Assembly: GCA_022775765.1 (NCBI GenBank)
Contig: JALFKC010000039.1
Coordinates: 1 to 37,975, forward strand
Direction: 5' to 3'
Length of the DNA stretch: 37,975 nt
DNA from: Campylobacter sp.
Lineage (GTDB): Bacteria > Campylobacterota > Campylobacteria > Campylobacterales > Campylobacteraceae
Part shown: in pieces, positions 27,075-34,751 of the stretch
How the letters are laid out: every line of letters begins with the position of its first letter
Numbering within the stretch: position 1 is the stretch's first letter
Translations under genes and position numbers: made by a program
The notes under the pieces: generated by a model
Database searches by the model: none
What the model was told of the DNA's origin: nothing
What the model saw: the letters and a program-made list of their open reading frames with translations, nothing else

Positions 27075-27080
27075 ATTATA
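27075..27080 (-). promoter_or_regulatory. Probable -10 element upstream of rpsT
   Basis: On the minus strand a TATAAT hexamer preceded by TTG lies 38 bases before the rpsT ATG. It is a perfect sigma70 consensus -10 in the right place. As in other campylobacters, no clear -35 is seen. Confidence 0.5.
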
Positions 27081-27188
27081 CAAGGAATTATTTTAAATAT
27101 TGCTTAATTTAAGCCTATATTAAAATAAATTTGAGTATTAATCAATTTTGGCTAAAATTGCAAAATTTTATAAATTTAAGGAAAAGTA

Positions 27189-28526
27189 ATGAAGCTTTTT
27201 GGAACTGATGGCGTTAGGGGAAAAGCAGGTGAGTTTTTGAGTGCTGAGCTGGCACTTAGACTTGCGATGGCGGCTGGGATCTATTTTAGAAAAACCTCAA
27301 CTGCAAATTTAATAGTAGTTGGCAAAGACACAAGAAGAAGCGGATATATGATAGAAACGGCTATTGTTGCAGGTCTTACCTCAGTTGGCTACAATGTCAG
27401 GCAAATCGGACCTATGCCAACGCCAGCGATTGCGTTTTTGAGCGAAGATATGCGGTGCGATGGTGGAATAATGATAAGTGCTTCACACAACCCTTACTAT
27501 GATAATGGGATTAAATTTTTTGATAAATTTGGCTTTAAGCTTGATGTAAATGAAGAAGAAGAGATAGAGAAAATTTTCTACGATGAAGCCTTAATCAAAA
27601 AATCTCAACAAATTTGTATGCAAATCGGCTCTGCTAAAAGAGTTGATGATGTCATCGGCAGATACATTGTGCATATTAAAAACTCATTTCCGAAGTCAAT
27701 GACCTTGCACGGCCTAAGAGTGGTACTAGATACGGCAAATGGTGCTGGATACAAGGTCGCTCCGACTGTTTTTAAAGAGCTTGGGGCTGAGGTTATACTG
27801 ATAAATGCTGAGCCAAATGGCGAAAATATCAATGATAATTGCGGTGCACTCTATCCAGCTGGACTTTGTGACAAGGTTAAGGCTTTAAGGGCTGATGTGG
27901 GCTTTGCATTTGATGGGGACGCTGATAGGCTTGTGGTTGTGGGTGATGATGGCAAGGTCATTGATGGGGATAAATTGCTTGGAATTTTAGCAATGTTTCT
28001 AAAGAAAAATGGCCAACTCAAAAATGACAAAATCGTGGCAACTGTGATGAGTAATTCATCTCTTGATGAGTTTTTAAAACGCCATAAGATAGAGGTGTTA
28101 AGAAGCAAAGTTGGGGATAAATTTGTCCTTGAGATGATGAAAGAGAGCGGGGCAAATTTTGGTGGTGAACAAAGCGGACATGTGATATTTGCTGATTATG
28201 CTAAAACAGGCGATGGCATAACAAGTGCACTTCAGTTTAGTGCGTGTATGATTCAAGAAAATCTTAGCTCTTCAAAGCTCGCCTCTAGCTTTGAGCTTTT
28301 TCCACAAATTTTGCTAAATTTAAAGGTAAAAACCAAAAAGCCACTTGATGAGATTGATGGGCTAAAAGAGCTTGAAAATTCTCTCAAAAAGCTCAATATT
28401 CGCACTCTATTTAGGTATTCGGGCACTGAGAATTTGATACGCCTTTTGCTTGAGGGCAAAGACGCTGACTTGCTTAAGGCAAAGATGGGCGAAGTTGAAG
28501 AGTTTTTCAAAAAAGCCCTAGATTAA
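27189..28526 (+). CDS. glmM: Phosphoglucosamine mutase
   Basis: GlmM converts glucosamine-6-phosphate to glucosamine-1-phosphate for UDP-GlcNAc, needed for peptidoglycan and lipopolysaccharide. The 445-residue protein starts with LFGTDGVRG. It has the phosphoserine loop [16 protein letters not shown] (active Ser99), the metal loop FDGDADRLV, the sugar-binding [10 protein letters not shown] and the phosphate-binding [10 protein letters not shown] at the end. AAGGAAAA precedes the ATG. It is divergent from rpsT, and lspA starts 4 bases after its stop. Confidence 0.96.
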   Translation: MKLFGTDGVRGKAGEFLSAELALRLAMAAGIYFRKTSTANLIVVGKDTRRSGYMIETAIVAGLTSVGYNVRQIGPMPTPAIAFLSEDMRCDGGIMISASHNPYYDNGIKFFDKFGFKLDVNEEEEIEKIFYDEALIKKSQQICMQIGSAKRVDDVIGRYIVHIKNSFPKSMTLHGLRVVLDTANGAGYKVAPTVFKELGAEVILINAEPNGENINDNCGALYPAGLCDKVKALRADVGFAFDGDADRLVVVGDDGKVIDGDKLLGILAMFLKKNGQLKNDKIVATVMSNSSLDEFLKRHKIEVLRSKVGDKFVLEMMKESGANFGGEQSGHVIFADYAKTGDGITSALQFSACMIQENLSSSKLASSFELFPQILLNLKVKTKKPLDEIDGLKELENSLKKLNIRTLFRYSGTENLIRLLLEGKDADLLKAKMGEVEEFFKKALD

Positions 28527-28530
28527 AAAT

Positions 28531-28986
28531 ATGAATAAAATAGTCGCTAAATTTATCATTGCGTTTTTAGGAATTTTGTTTGTAGATCAGCTCATTAAGC
28601 TTATTTTTTTGGATGGATTTTCGTGGAAGGGTGAGTATTTTTCGCTGATTTTGACATACAATAGAGGCGTTGCGTTTTCTATGTTTGCATTTTTGGGAGA
28701 TAATCTTAAGTTTATTCAATTAGGGCTAATTTTGATAGTGCTTTTTTATCTTTTTTATGAGAGTAAATTTCTTAGCAAGTATGCGATTTGTCTTGGCGTA
28801 ATTTTGGGGGCAGGGAGTTCAAATTTGCTCGATAGATTTGTGCATGGTGGTGTGGTGGATTATGTGTTTTGGCACAAGTGGTTTGAGTTTGCAGTATTTA
28901 ATCTAGCAGATGCTGCGATAAATTTAAGTGTAGCGTGGATACTTATAAGCGAGATTTTTTTACATAAAAAAAGGAAAAAATTATGA
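28531..28986 (+). CDS. lspA: Lipoprotein signal peptidase
   Basis: LspA is an inner membrane aspartyl protease that removes signal peptides from prolipoproteins after diacylglyceryl modification. The 151-residue protein has four hydrophobic helices. The catalytic Asp residues are in GSSNLLDRFVHGGVVDYV and FAVFNLADAAINLSV, and the TYNRGVAFSM block (N, G, A) is also conserved. It starts 4 bases after glmM and its stop overlaps the ATG of the TM2 gene. Length is normal. Confidence 0.95.
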   Translation: MNKIVAKFIIAFLGILFVDQLIKLIFLDGFSWKGEYFSLILTYNRGVAFSMFAFLGDNLKFIQLGLILIVLFYLFYESKFLSKYAICLGVILGAGSSNLLDRFVHGGVVDYVFWHKWFEFAVFNLADAAINLSVAWILISEIFLHKKRKKL

Positions 28987-29336
28987 AAAGAGAGCCTTTG
29001 ATAGCGTATTTGCTGTGGTTTTTTGGCGGATGGCTTGGACTTCATAGAATTTATTGTAGGCGATATATTAGTGGCTTTTTTATGATCGCGTGTTTTTTTG
29101 TAGGTCAGCTTACTTGGATGTTTTTTGTAGGAATTCCGTTTTTGATAGCGTGGGGAATTTGGTGGTTTATTGATCTATTTTTGATAATGGGTTGGATAGA
29201 AGAGATCAATAAAGATATAAGCCTAGATGGATATGACGCCAAAATCAAAGCTGTGAATGACCTATATGAACTCTACAAAAGCGGGGCTATTACTCAAAGC
29301 GAATATGAAACAAGAAAGGATATTTTGCTAAAATGA
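28983..29336 (+). CDS. TM2-domain membrane protein with SHOCT-like tail
   Basis: The 117-residue protein has a TM2 domain: two helices (about 7-25 and 32-65) with the turn GGWLGLHRIYCRRYISGF, close to the family pattern G-x-x-G-x-H-x-F-Y. The last 30 residues (LYELYKSGAITQSEYETRKD followed by ILLK) resemble a SHOCT motif, a short oligomerising tail common in small membrane proteins. Function is unknown. The ATG overlaps the lspA stop and its stop overlaps the next ATG, so it sits inside a coupled operon. Confidence 0.8.
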   Translation: MKREPLIAYLLWFFGGWLGLHRIYCRRYISGFFMIACFFVGQLTWMFFVGIPFLIAWGIWWFIDLFLIMGWIEEINKDISLDGYDAKIKAVNDLYELYKSGAITQSEYETRKDILLK

Positions 29337-29806
29337 AAAAGATTTTGATCGCTCTAGCGGTGATTTTGGTTGTTGTGGGAGCTGTTTTGGTGAAATTTAA
29401 CACCAAAAACTATCTCGCCCTAGAAACAGACGCAGTAAATATCTATGAATACGCAAGCTATTCGGTTCCGATTATGTTAGATTTTGGAGCGGATGAGTGC
29501 ATACCTTGCAAGGCTATGAAGGGCGATTTAGAACAAATTTATAAACTTAGCCAAAACAAGGCTGTGATAAAATATATCGATATTTTCAAAAATCCATCAG
29601 CTGTGAGCGATTTTGAAGTTGAAGCTTTGCCAACGCAGTTTTTTATAAATGCCGATCTTTCACCATACAAACCTAGCAAAGATATCGGTGTAGAGTTTGT
29701 TTTGCATACAAACTCTAGTGGCGAGCACATCTATACTTCGCATATCGGACCTTTGAGCTTTGATGAGATGAAGACTATACTCGCGGATATGGGGACTAAA
29801 TTTTAA
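29333..29806 (+). CDS. Membrane-anchored thioredoxin-like protein
   Basis: The 157-residue product has an N-terminal membrane anchor or uncleaved signal (residues 3-20) and a thioredoxin fold. The active site is ECIPCK with Cys56 and Cys59, and the cis-proline is in ALPTQFF. It is probably periplasmic, facing an oxidising or reducing pathway such as disulfide handling or cytochrome c maturation; the exact partner cannot be told. The ATG overlaps the TM2 gene stop. It is the last gene of the glmM group before hemJ, which has a 73-base spacer. Confidence 0.85.
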   Translation: MKKILIALAVILVVVGAVLVKFNTKNYLALETDAVNIYEYASYSVPIMLDFGADECIPCKAMKGDLEQIYKLSQNKAVIKYIDIFKNPSAVSDFEVEALPTQFFINADLSPYKPSKDIGVEFVLHTNSSGEHIYTSHIGPLSFDEMKTILADMGTKF

Positions 29807-29879
29807 AATTAGTTAAGTTTTTAGTGGTATTTAATCTCTTTTTAGTAAAATGTCACAAATTTTATTCGAAGGAGAATTG

Positions 29880-30323
29880 ATGAGTTATGATGCTTATCTT
29901 TGGCTTAAATTTTTACACTTTGCGGCCTTTATATCGTGGATGGCGGTGCTGTTTTATTTGCCAAGGCTCTATGTTTATCACGCTGAAAATTTAGACAAAA
30001 AAGAGTTTGTTGGCGTGGTTAAATATATGGAAAAGATGCTTTTTCACGCCATTGGCTGGATTGCGATGGGGCTTACTATACTTTCTGCGGTTTTGATAAT
30101 TGTGGGCTGTAAGCCTGAGCTTATGCAAATGGGGTATTTTCACCTTAAGCTTTTGGCGGCAGTTTTGATGGTCGGGTATCATTTTTGGCTGTTTTATTAC
30201 CTTAAGAAATTTGAAAAAGATGAGGTTAAGAAAAGTGGCAAATTCTTTAGGGCATTAAATGAAGTGCCGACGATATTAATGCTTGTGATTTTATACGCAA
30301 TGCTTATAATGCCTTTTAAATAG
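29880..30323 (+). CDS. hemJ: Protoporphyrinogen IX oxidase HemJ (UPF0093)
   Basis: HemJ oxidises protoporphyrinogen IX to protoporphyrin IX in haem synthesis in bacteria that lack HemG and HemY. The 147-residue membrane protein has four helices. Conserved features include His13 in KFLHFAAFISW, the FYLPRLYVYH segment, LKLLAAVLMVGYHFW, and FFRALNEVPTILML close to the end. The ATG at 29880 is preceded by GAAGGAGAATTG, a strong site, so it is preferred to the ATG at 29850. It is separated from the upstream gene by 73 bases and is followed by nhaA. Confidence 0.88.
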   Translation: MSYDAYLWLKFLHFAAFISWMAVLFYLPRLYVYHAENLDKKEFVGVVKYMEKMLFHAIGWIAMGLTILSAVLIIVGCKPELMQMGYFHLKLLAAVLMVGYHFWLFYYLKKFEKDEVKKSGKFFRALNEVPTILMLVILYAMLIMPFK

Positions 30324-30398
30324 TGTTACTTATTGGATAATTTTTGGTAAATTTGGCATAAATAACTGCTTTTTTATCCAAATTTTATCTGAATTTAC

Positions 30399-30404
30399 TA
30401 CAAT
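30399..30404 (+). promoter_or_regulatory. Probable -10 element for nhaA
   Basis: TACAAT lies 31 bases before the TTG start of nhaA, within an AT-rich stretch. The sequence agrees with a sigma70 -10 element. No -35 is evident, which is usual for Campylobacter promoters. Confidence 0.35.
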
Positions 30405-30435
30405 TGTAAATTAAATACAAAAATAAGGATGAAAT

Positions 30436-31614
30436 TTGTTAGAAAGAATTAAGCTTATCTTAAAGGGTGAAAGTGGCTCAGGAATGTTACTGCTGTTTGC
30501 GGCGTTCTTAGCTTTGGTGTTTTCAAATTTTGAATTTTTAAAATCCTTGTATGATCAAATTTTGCATTTTCATATAGTTATTGGCGTTGGAAGCTTGAAG
30601 CTTGATGAGAGTTTCCATTTTTGGGTAAATGACGCTTTGATGGCACTTTTTTTCTTTACTATTGGGCTTGAACTCAAAAAAGAGATGCTTGAGGGACAGC
30701 TTAGACATCTTTCACAGGTTTTGCTTCCTTGTGTCGCGGCCCTTGGTGGAGTTATGTTTCCTGCGATAATTTTTACTCTGTTTAATTACGGCGATGAGTT
30801 TGCTATCCGTGGTTGGGCGATACCAACAGCTACTGATATCGCTTTTGCGGTTGGAGTTATTGCACTTCTTGGCAAAAAAGTCCCAAATGCACTTAAAATT
30901 TTTGTGCTAACTTTGGCGATAGTCGATGACCTTGCAGCGATTGTGATAATCGCACTTTTCTACTCATCAACGCTAAATTTTGTATTTTTACTACTTGCGG
31001 CGGTTGGAGTTGGGCTTTTAGTGTTTTGTAACAAACTTGGTGTTAATAAAAAATATCCTTATGTAATCATTACAATATTTGTTTGGGCTTGCGTGCTAAA
31101 CTCAGGTATTCACGCGACAATCGCTGGGGTGGTGTGTGCATTTACCATACCGCTTAGACTAAAAGATGGAAGTTCGATGAGTGAAGAGTTTGGTGAAATG
31201 CTTGGCGGATTTGTGAATTATGTAATTTTGCCACTCTTTGCTTTCACAAATGCCGGAGTGAGCTTTAAAGGGATGGAGATTTCACACCTTTTAGGAAGTG
31301 TTCCGATGGGTATAATGTGTGGCCTATTTTTTGGTAAGCAAATTGGTATATTCTTATTTAGTTTTATTTTGATAAAGCTCAAACTTGCCTATCTGCCAGA
31401 CCGTGTTACTTGGTTTCAATTATATGCAGTTTGTATAATATGTGGAATTGGCTTTACAATGAGCCTTTTTGTGGGTGCTTTGGCTTATGGTGGAAGCGAT
31501 ATTTTCCATCACACAGACAAGCTTGCGATACTTCTTGGATCAATAATCTCAGGCGTAGTTGGATATTTTGTAGCCAAATTAGCTTACAAAAAAGCTCACC
31601 CAGAACTAGCCTAA
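30436..31614 (+). CDS. nhaA: Na+/H+ antiporter NhaA
   Basis: NhaA exchanges sodium for protons across the inner membrane and helps sodium and pH tolerance. The 392-residue protein has about 12 helices and the conserved ion-binding pair Asp164-Asp165 in LTLAIVDDLAAIVII, which corresponds to Asp163-Asp164 of E. coli. IPTATDIAFAVGVIALLG and IGLELKKEMLEGQL are also typical. The start is TTG at 30436-30438, supported by AAGGA seven bases upstream; the nearby ATG at 30429 is out of frame and soon hits a stop. A strong hairpin follows the stop. Length is normal. Confidence 0.95.
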   Translation: MLERIKLILKGESGSGMLLLFAAFLALVFSNFEFLKSLYDQILHFHIVIGVGSLKLDESFHFWVNDALMALFFFTIGLELKKEMLEGQLRHLSQVLLPCVAALGGVMFPAIIFTLFNYGDEFAIRGWAIPTATDIAFAVGVIALLGKKVPNALKIFVLTLAIVDDLAAIVIIALFYSSTLNFVFLLLAAVGVGLLVFCNKLGVNKKYPYVIITIFVWACVLNSGIHATIAGVVCAFTIPLRLKDGSSMSEEFGEMLGGFVNYVILPLFAFTNAGVSFKGMEISHLLGSVPMGIMCGLFFGKQIGIFLFSFILIKLKLAYLPDRVTWFQLYAVCIICGIGFTMSLFVGALAYGGSDIFHHTDKLAILLGSIISGVVGYFVAKLAYKKAHPELA

Positions 31615-31623
31615 ATTTAGCAG

Positions 31624-31653
31624 TTTGGCAAGCTTTTTAAGTTTGCCAAATTT
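31624..31653 (+). terminator. Rho-independent terminator after nhaA
   Basis: Twelve-base arms (31624-31635 and 31639-31650), with one G-T wobble and a TTT loop, start 9 bases after the nhaA stop. They are followed by TTTGCATTTA. The stem has a GC-rich centre (ggc/gcc). Confidence 0.7.
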
Positions 31654-31673
31654 GCATTTAAGCTTAAATTTGA

Positions 31674-31679
31674 TATAAT
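31674..31679 (+). promoter_or_regulatory. -10 element for tRNA-Val
   Basis: A perfect TATAAT preceded by GA ends 16 bases before the first base of the tRNA. It is the expected place for a tRNA promoter with a short leader. Confidence 0.55.
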
Positions 31680-31695
31680 CACCATCTTAATTTTT

Positions 31696-31770
31696 GATCC
31701 CGTAACTCAGTGGTAGAGTGTCACCTTGACATGGTGGAAGTCGTTGGTTCAAGTCCAATCGGGGTCACCA
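31696..31770 (+). tRNA. tRNA-Val (anticodon GAC)
   Basis: The 75-base gene folds into a full cloverleaf. The acceptor stem is gatcccg paired with cggggtc (one T-G pair). The D-arm is followed by the anticodon stem cacc/ggtg around the loop TTGACAT, so the anticodon is GAC, which reads valine GUC/GUU. The T-loop is ggttcaagtcc-like. The discriminator A and the CCA end (31768-31770) are encoded. It has its own -10 element and no neighbouring tRNA genes. Confidence 0.95.
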
Positions 31771-32017
31771 TAGATTAAACCATTAGCTTTTAATCACTTC
31801 AAAATTTATCTTTTAAATATCCATTTTAGCGAAGTTTGATACTCTTATTTACTCATTATATTTTTAATCACTTTCACCAAAGCCGATGATTTTAAGTAGT
31901 ATTTTATACAATTTGCAAGATAAGAATCTGAAAAATACTACATTTTCAGAAATCTTAAAATTATCTACCATTTCTTGATTTTATGCTACAATACCTAAAA
32001 TTCTAAAAGGACAAACT
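31771..32017. other. Non-coding gap with imperfect hairpin and TA-operon promoter
   Basis: No gene is seen between the tRNA and the antitoxin. An imperfect inverted repeat lies at 31921-31957, with an 8-base core tctgaaaa/ttttcaga and a further 5 bases (taaga/tctta) beyond bulges. No T-run follows. A TACAAT -10 element is at 31987-31992, and AAAAGG is at 32005-32010. Confidence 0.45.
31987..31992 (+). promoter_or_regulatory. Probable -10 element of the toxin-antitoxin operon
   Basis: TACAAT lies 25 bases before the expected antitoxin start and 12 bases before the AAAAGG ribosome binding site. The upstream region is T-rich, as seen at Campylobacter sigma70 promoters. Confidence 0.45.
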
Positions 32018-32218
32018 ATACAAACCATCACCATCACAGCTAGTAAGCCAACCATCGACAAAATCAAAGAAATTCTCAAATCAGACAAAGACGCTAAATT
32101 TATAGATGATTATATTAGTAGATTTGATGAATACAAAGACGATATCAAAGCGTATTATAATGGCACTCTCAAAACCTACACCCAAGATGAGCTTGACAAA
32201 GAGCTATCCAAATGGTAA
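32018..32218 (+). pseudogene. Antitoxin gene of a RelE/ParE-type locus, start codon reads ATA
   Basis: The frame encodes 66 residues with a basic, beta-rich N-terminus (TITITASKPTIDKIKEIL) and a long acidic helical tail ending in TQDELDKELSKW, typical of an antitoxin that wraps its toxin. AAAAGG lies at the right distance from codon 32018-32020, but that codon is ATA, not ATG. No other in-frame ATG, GTG or TTG occurs nearby. Either the start has been lost by a G-to-A change or ATA is used inefficiently. The stop overlaps the toxin ATG (ATGGTAA), as usual in such pairs. The toxin gene downstream is broken by an insertion, which would relax selection on the antitoxin. Confidence 0.65.
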
Positions 32219-32438
32219 TAATTTATTCCAAACGCTTCAAAGACGAGCTAAAAGCAGTATTTGACTATATTGCAAAAGATAGCAAAATAAGGGCAAAAAA
32301 TTTCCTGAAAGACCTTTATAATAAATTAAAAAATCTCATAGATTATCCATATATAGGTAGAATAGCCGATGGGCTTTCATCAGCAACCTAAAATCTATAA
32401 TTTTCTATAAAATAATATAAATAATTTATATAATTAAC

Positions 32439-33101
32439 TTGACACAAAAATCTAAATTTAGTATAAGTAAACTATTATCAATAGGACAAGCTGCAAAAGC
32501 TTTAGGTGTTACTATTCAAACCCTTAGAAACTGGGATAAAAAAGACTTATTAAAACCTGATGAACTAACTCGTGGTGGAGAGCGTAGATATAAACTTGAA
32601 ACTTTAAAAAATATAAATAAAAATATAGTTTTTAGAAACGATAACTTAAAAACTATAGCTTATGCAAGAGTTAGTTCAAATGACCAAAAAGATGATTTAA
32701 TTAGGCAAGTTCAAGTATTAGAGTTATACTGTTCTAAACAAGGCTTTGATTATGAAATTATCCAAGATTTAGGTAGTGGGATGAATTACTATAAAAAAGG
32801 ACTTACTAAGCTTTTAAACTTAATACTTGAAGGAGAGGTTAAAAGACTTGTTTTAACTCATAAAGATAGATTATTAAGATTTGGAGCTGAATTAGTATTT
32901 ACAATATGTGAAGCTAAAGAAGTTGAAGTAATAATTATTAATAAAGGCGATGAAAATATTAAATTTGAAGAAGAGTTAGCTGAAGATGTTTTAGAAATAA
33001 TAACAGTTTTTTCAGCTAGGCTTTATGGAAGTAGAAGTAAAAAGAATAAAAAGCTAATAGATGAGATGAAAGAAGTAGTAAATAATAGTGCTAAAAACTA
33101 A
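32439..33101 (+). CDS. tnpA: IS607-family serine recombinase TnpA
   Basis: The 220-residue protein has an N-terminal MerR-like helix-turn-helix (SIGQAAKALGVTIQTLRNWD) and a serine recombinase domain. The catalytic Ser79 is in AYARVSSNDQ, with LTHKDRLLRFG, which carries the conserved arginines, further on. The C-terminal helix is lysine-rich. IS607 transposases of this order, with the DNA-binding domain first, move the element through a circular intermediate. The start is TTG at 32439 with no visible ribosome binding site, so an internal start just before SIGQAAK cannot be excluded. Length is as usual. Confidence 0.92.
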   Translation: MTQKSKFSISKLLSIGQAAKALGVTIQTLRNWDKKDLLKPDELTRGGERRYKLETLKNINKNIVFRNDNLKTIAYARVSSNDQKDDLIRQVQVLELYCSKQGFDYEIIQDLGSGMNYYKKGLTKLLNLILEGEVKRLVLTHKDRLLRFGAELVFTICEAKEVEVIIINKGDENIKFEEELAEDVLEIITVFSARLYGSRSKKNKKLIDEMKEVVNNSAKN

Positions 33102-34386
33102 TCAATCAAACTTAATATCAATCTCGCATAAAATAGAATTAAAGCCTAATAATAAAGCAATTACACATTTTAAAAAAGCTTTTGGTTGTTCTAGACTAGC
33201 TTATAACTGGGGACTTGCTAGATGGCAAGAGTATTATAAAGAAGGTATTAAGGTAAGCCACTATGATCTTAAAAAAGAGTTTAACTCTATTAAAAAGGAT
33301 ATTTTTCCATTCGTTTATGAAGTAAGTAAATACGCAACCCAACAACCATTTTTAAATCTAAATTTAGCTTTTAATAAATTTTTCAAAGATTTAAAAAAAG
33401 GTAGAGTAAGCTATCCTAAATTTAAAAAGAAAAAAGATAACTTTGGAAGCTATTACATAGGTGGCGACCAAGTCATTATTAAAGATAATAAATACTTAAA
33501 AGTTCCAAATTTAGGACTTGTAAAAATGAGAGAAAAGCTTAGATTTAATGGTAAAATAAATAGTGTAACAATTTCACAAAAAGCTAATAAATTTTATGCT
33601 AGTTTTAATATGCAAATATCTCAAGATGAATATAATAAAACTCATAAAATTAAAAACTCAAACAATAAAAGTATAGGTATAGATTTAGGTATAAAAGAGT
33701 TTGTTTATTTATCTAATGGCTTAATGATAAAAGCACCAAAGCCCTTAAATAAGCTAACAAGACTTTTAGTTAAAAGACAAAGAAGGCTCTCTAAAAAGCA
33801 ACACGCAAAAACCAAGCAAGAGGCAATTAATGGAGTTAAAAAGTCAAATAATTATCTAAAAGAATCTAAAAAAACAGCTAAACTTCACTCTAAAATAGCA
33901 AATATTAGAAGTGATTTTTTACATAAGCTTTCTAGTATAACAATTAAAAATTATGATTATATAGGACTAGAAAATTTAAACACACAAGGGATGATGAAAA
34001 ATCATAAATTAGCTAAATCTCTTGCTGATGTTAGCTTTTATGAGTTTAATAGACAGCTTGAATATAAAGCTAATTATATGCAAAAACAGATTTATAAAGT
34101 TGATAAATTTTATCCAAGTTCTAAAACTTGTAGTGTGTGTGGAAATATTAAAAAAGAGCTAAAATTAAGCCAAAGAATTTATGAATGTGAAGTGTGTAAA
34201 AGTGTAATAGATAGAGATTTAAACGCAAGTATAAATTTACATAAATTTGTAAATAAATCAGTAGGATTAGTTCAATCCGAATTGACGCCTATGGACTTGA
34301 CGGCTCTGCAACAAGATTTAGCAATAAATCAAATAGCAACCAGCAAGGTTGAAGTAGGAATACAACAAAAATCATACAATTTATAG
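33088..34386 (+). CDS. tnpB: RNA-guided nuclease TnpB of the IS607 element
   Basis: The 432-residue protein is a TnpB with an N-terminal helix-turn-helix and wedge-like region and a split RuvC domain. The RuvC acidic residues are all present: Asp199 in IGIDLGIKEF, Glu295 in GLENLN and the DRDLNAS motif (Asp375/377). A zinc finger with Cys348, Cys351, Cys367 and Cys370 lies between the last two. TnpB proteins cut DNA guided by an omega RNA made from the 3' end of the element and help retain the transposon. It starts with GTG inside tnpA. All key residues are intact, so it could be active. Confidence 0.93.
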   Translation: MLKTNQSNLISISHKIELKPNNKAITHFKKAFGCSRLAYNWGLARWQEYYKEGIKVSHYDLKKEFNSIKKDIFPFVYEVSKYATQQPFLNLNLAFNKFFKDLKKGRVSYPKFKKKKDNFGSYYIGGDQVIIKDNKYLKVPNLGLVKMREKLRFNGKINSVTISQKANKFYASFNMQISQDEYNKTHKIKNSNNKSIGIDLGIKEFVYLSNGLMIKAPKPLNKLTRLLVKRQRRLSKKQHAKTKQEAINGVKKSNNYLKESKKTAKLHSKIANIRSDFLHKLSSITIKNYDYIGLENLNTQGMMKNHKLAKSLADVSFYEFNRQLEYKANYMQKQIYKVDKFYPSSKTCSVCGNIKKELKLSQRIYECEVCKSVIDRDLNASINLHKFVNKSVGLVQSELTPMDLTALQQDLAINQIATSKVEVGIQQKSYNL

Positions 34387-34430
34387 AAAATTATATAAAT
34401 TTATAAGATTTTATAGGTTTGTAGGAACGG
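34260..34430 (+). ncRNA. Predicted omega RNA (TnpB guide RNA) scaffold at the element's right end
   Basis: In TnpB elements the guide RNA scaffold overlaps the 3' end of tnpB and runs to the right border, with the guide taken from flanking DNA. Here the equivalent region holds a short hairpin (ggatt-agttc-aatcc, 34264-34278) inside tnpB and 44 bases of AT-rich DNA after the stop. The guide would begin at about 34431, in the toxin gene. This is inferred by analogy; the 5' limit is a guess. Confidence 0.35.
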
Positions 34431-34751
34431 TATTATAGTAGAGAATTTATCTACAAAGGCTACACCATCCCATATCTAATTGACGCAGGCACCATCATAA
34501 TACTGGGCATTTACAAACACAATATTTGGAAAGCTTAGGTTGCAAATTTAAAGTAAAATATAGCACAAATTTACTATCACCTCCCCATCGCCAACCACGC
34601 CATTTTAAATAATCAAACCCCATCCACGCAATCTATCCCCAAAAGAGTTCCAAACTCTCATCCGTACAAATCCACCAAAATACTTCAAATTTACCTACCG
34701 CTTAAAATTTCTCGCTACTATTACGCACTGAATTTAACTCAAAGGATCATT

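Larger units (their letters stand above)
32374..34430 (+). mobile_element. IS607-family insertion sequence (tnpA + tnpB)
   Basis: The element contains a serine recombinase gene and a tnpB gene overlapping by 14 bases. Its borders come from the split toxin gene: GATGGG on the left and GGTATT on the right rejoin as GATGGGTATT. Because of the G run, each border can be shifted by one or two bases. There is no target duplication, as known for IS607, which prefers GG sites. The ends show only imperfect inverted similarity: aacctaaaatct near the left end, and aacctataaaatct on the opposite strand at the right end. The element looks complete. Confidence 0.88.
32212..34538 (+). pseudogene. RelE/ParE-type toxin gene split by an IS607 element
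   Basis: The 5' part (32212-32373) encodes IIYSKRFKDELKAVFDYIAK and later LIDYPYIGRIADG, typical of RelE/ParE toxins. The 3' part (34431-34538) encodes YYSREFIYKGYTIPYLIDAG and ends in YKHNIWKA. Joining the two at GGG|TAT gives an uninterrupted 89-codon frame with the usual family order (P-x-x-G-R, then REF-x-YKGY-x-I-x-Y). The 2057 bases between are the IS607-family element. As it stands the frame after the junction reads only LSSAT before a stop, so the toxin lacks its C-terminal catalytic part. RelE cuts mRNA at the ribosome and ParE attacks gyrase; which applies is open. Confidence 0.85.

Noticed and set aside
31410-31640. Plus-strand frame of 76 codons inside nhaA
   Set aside because: It is a shadow frame of nhaA, which is a clear antiporter gene over the same stretch.
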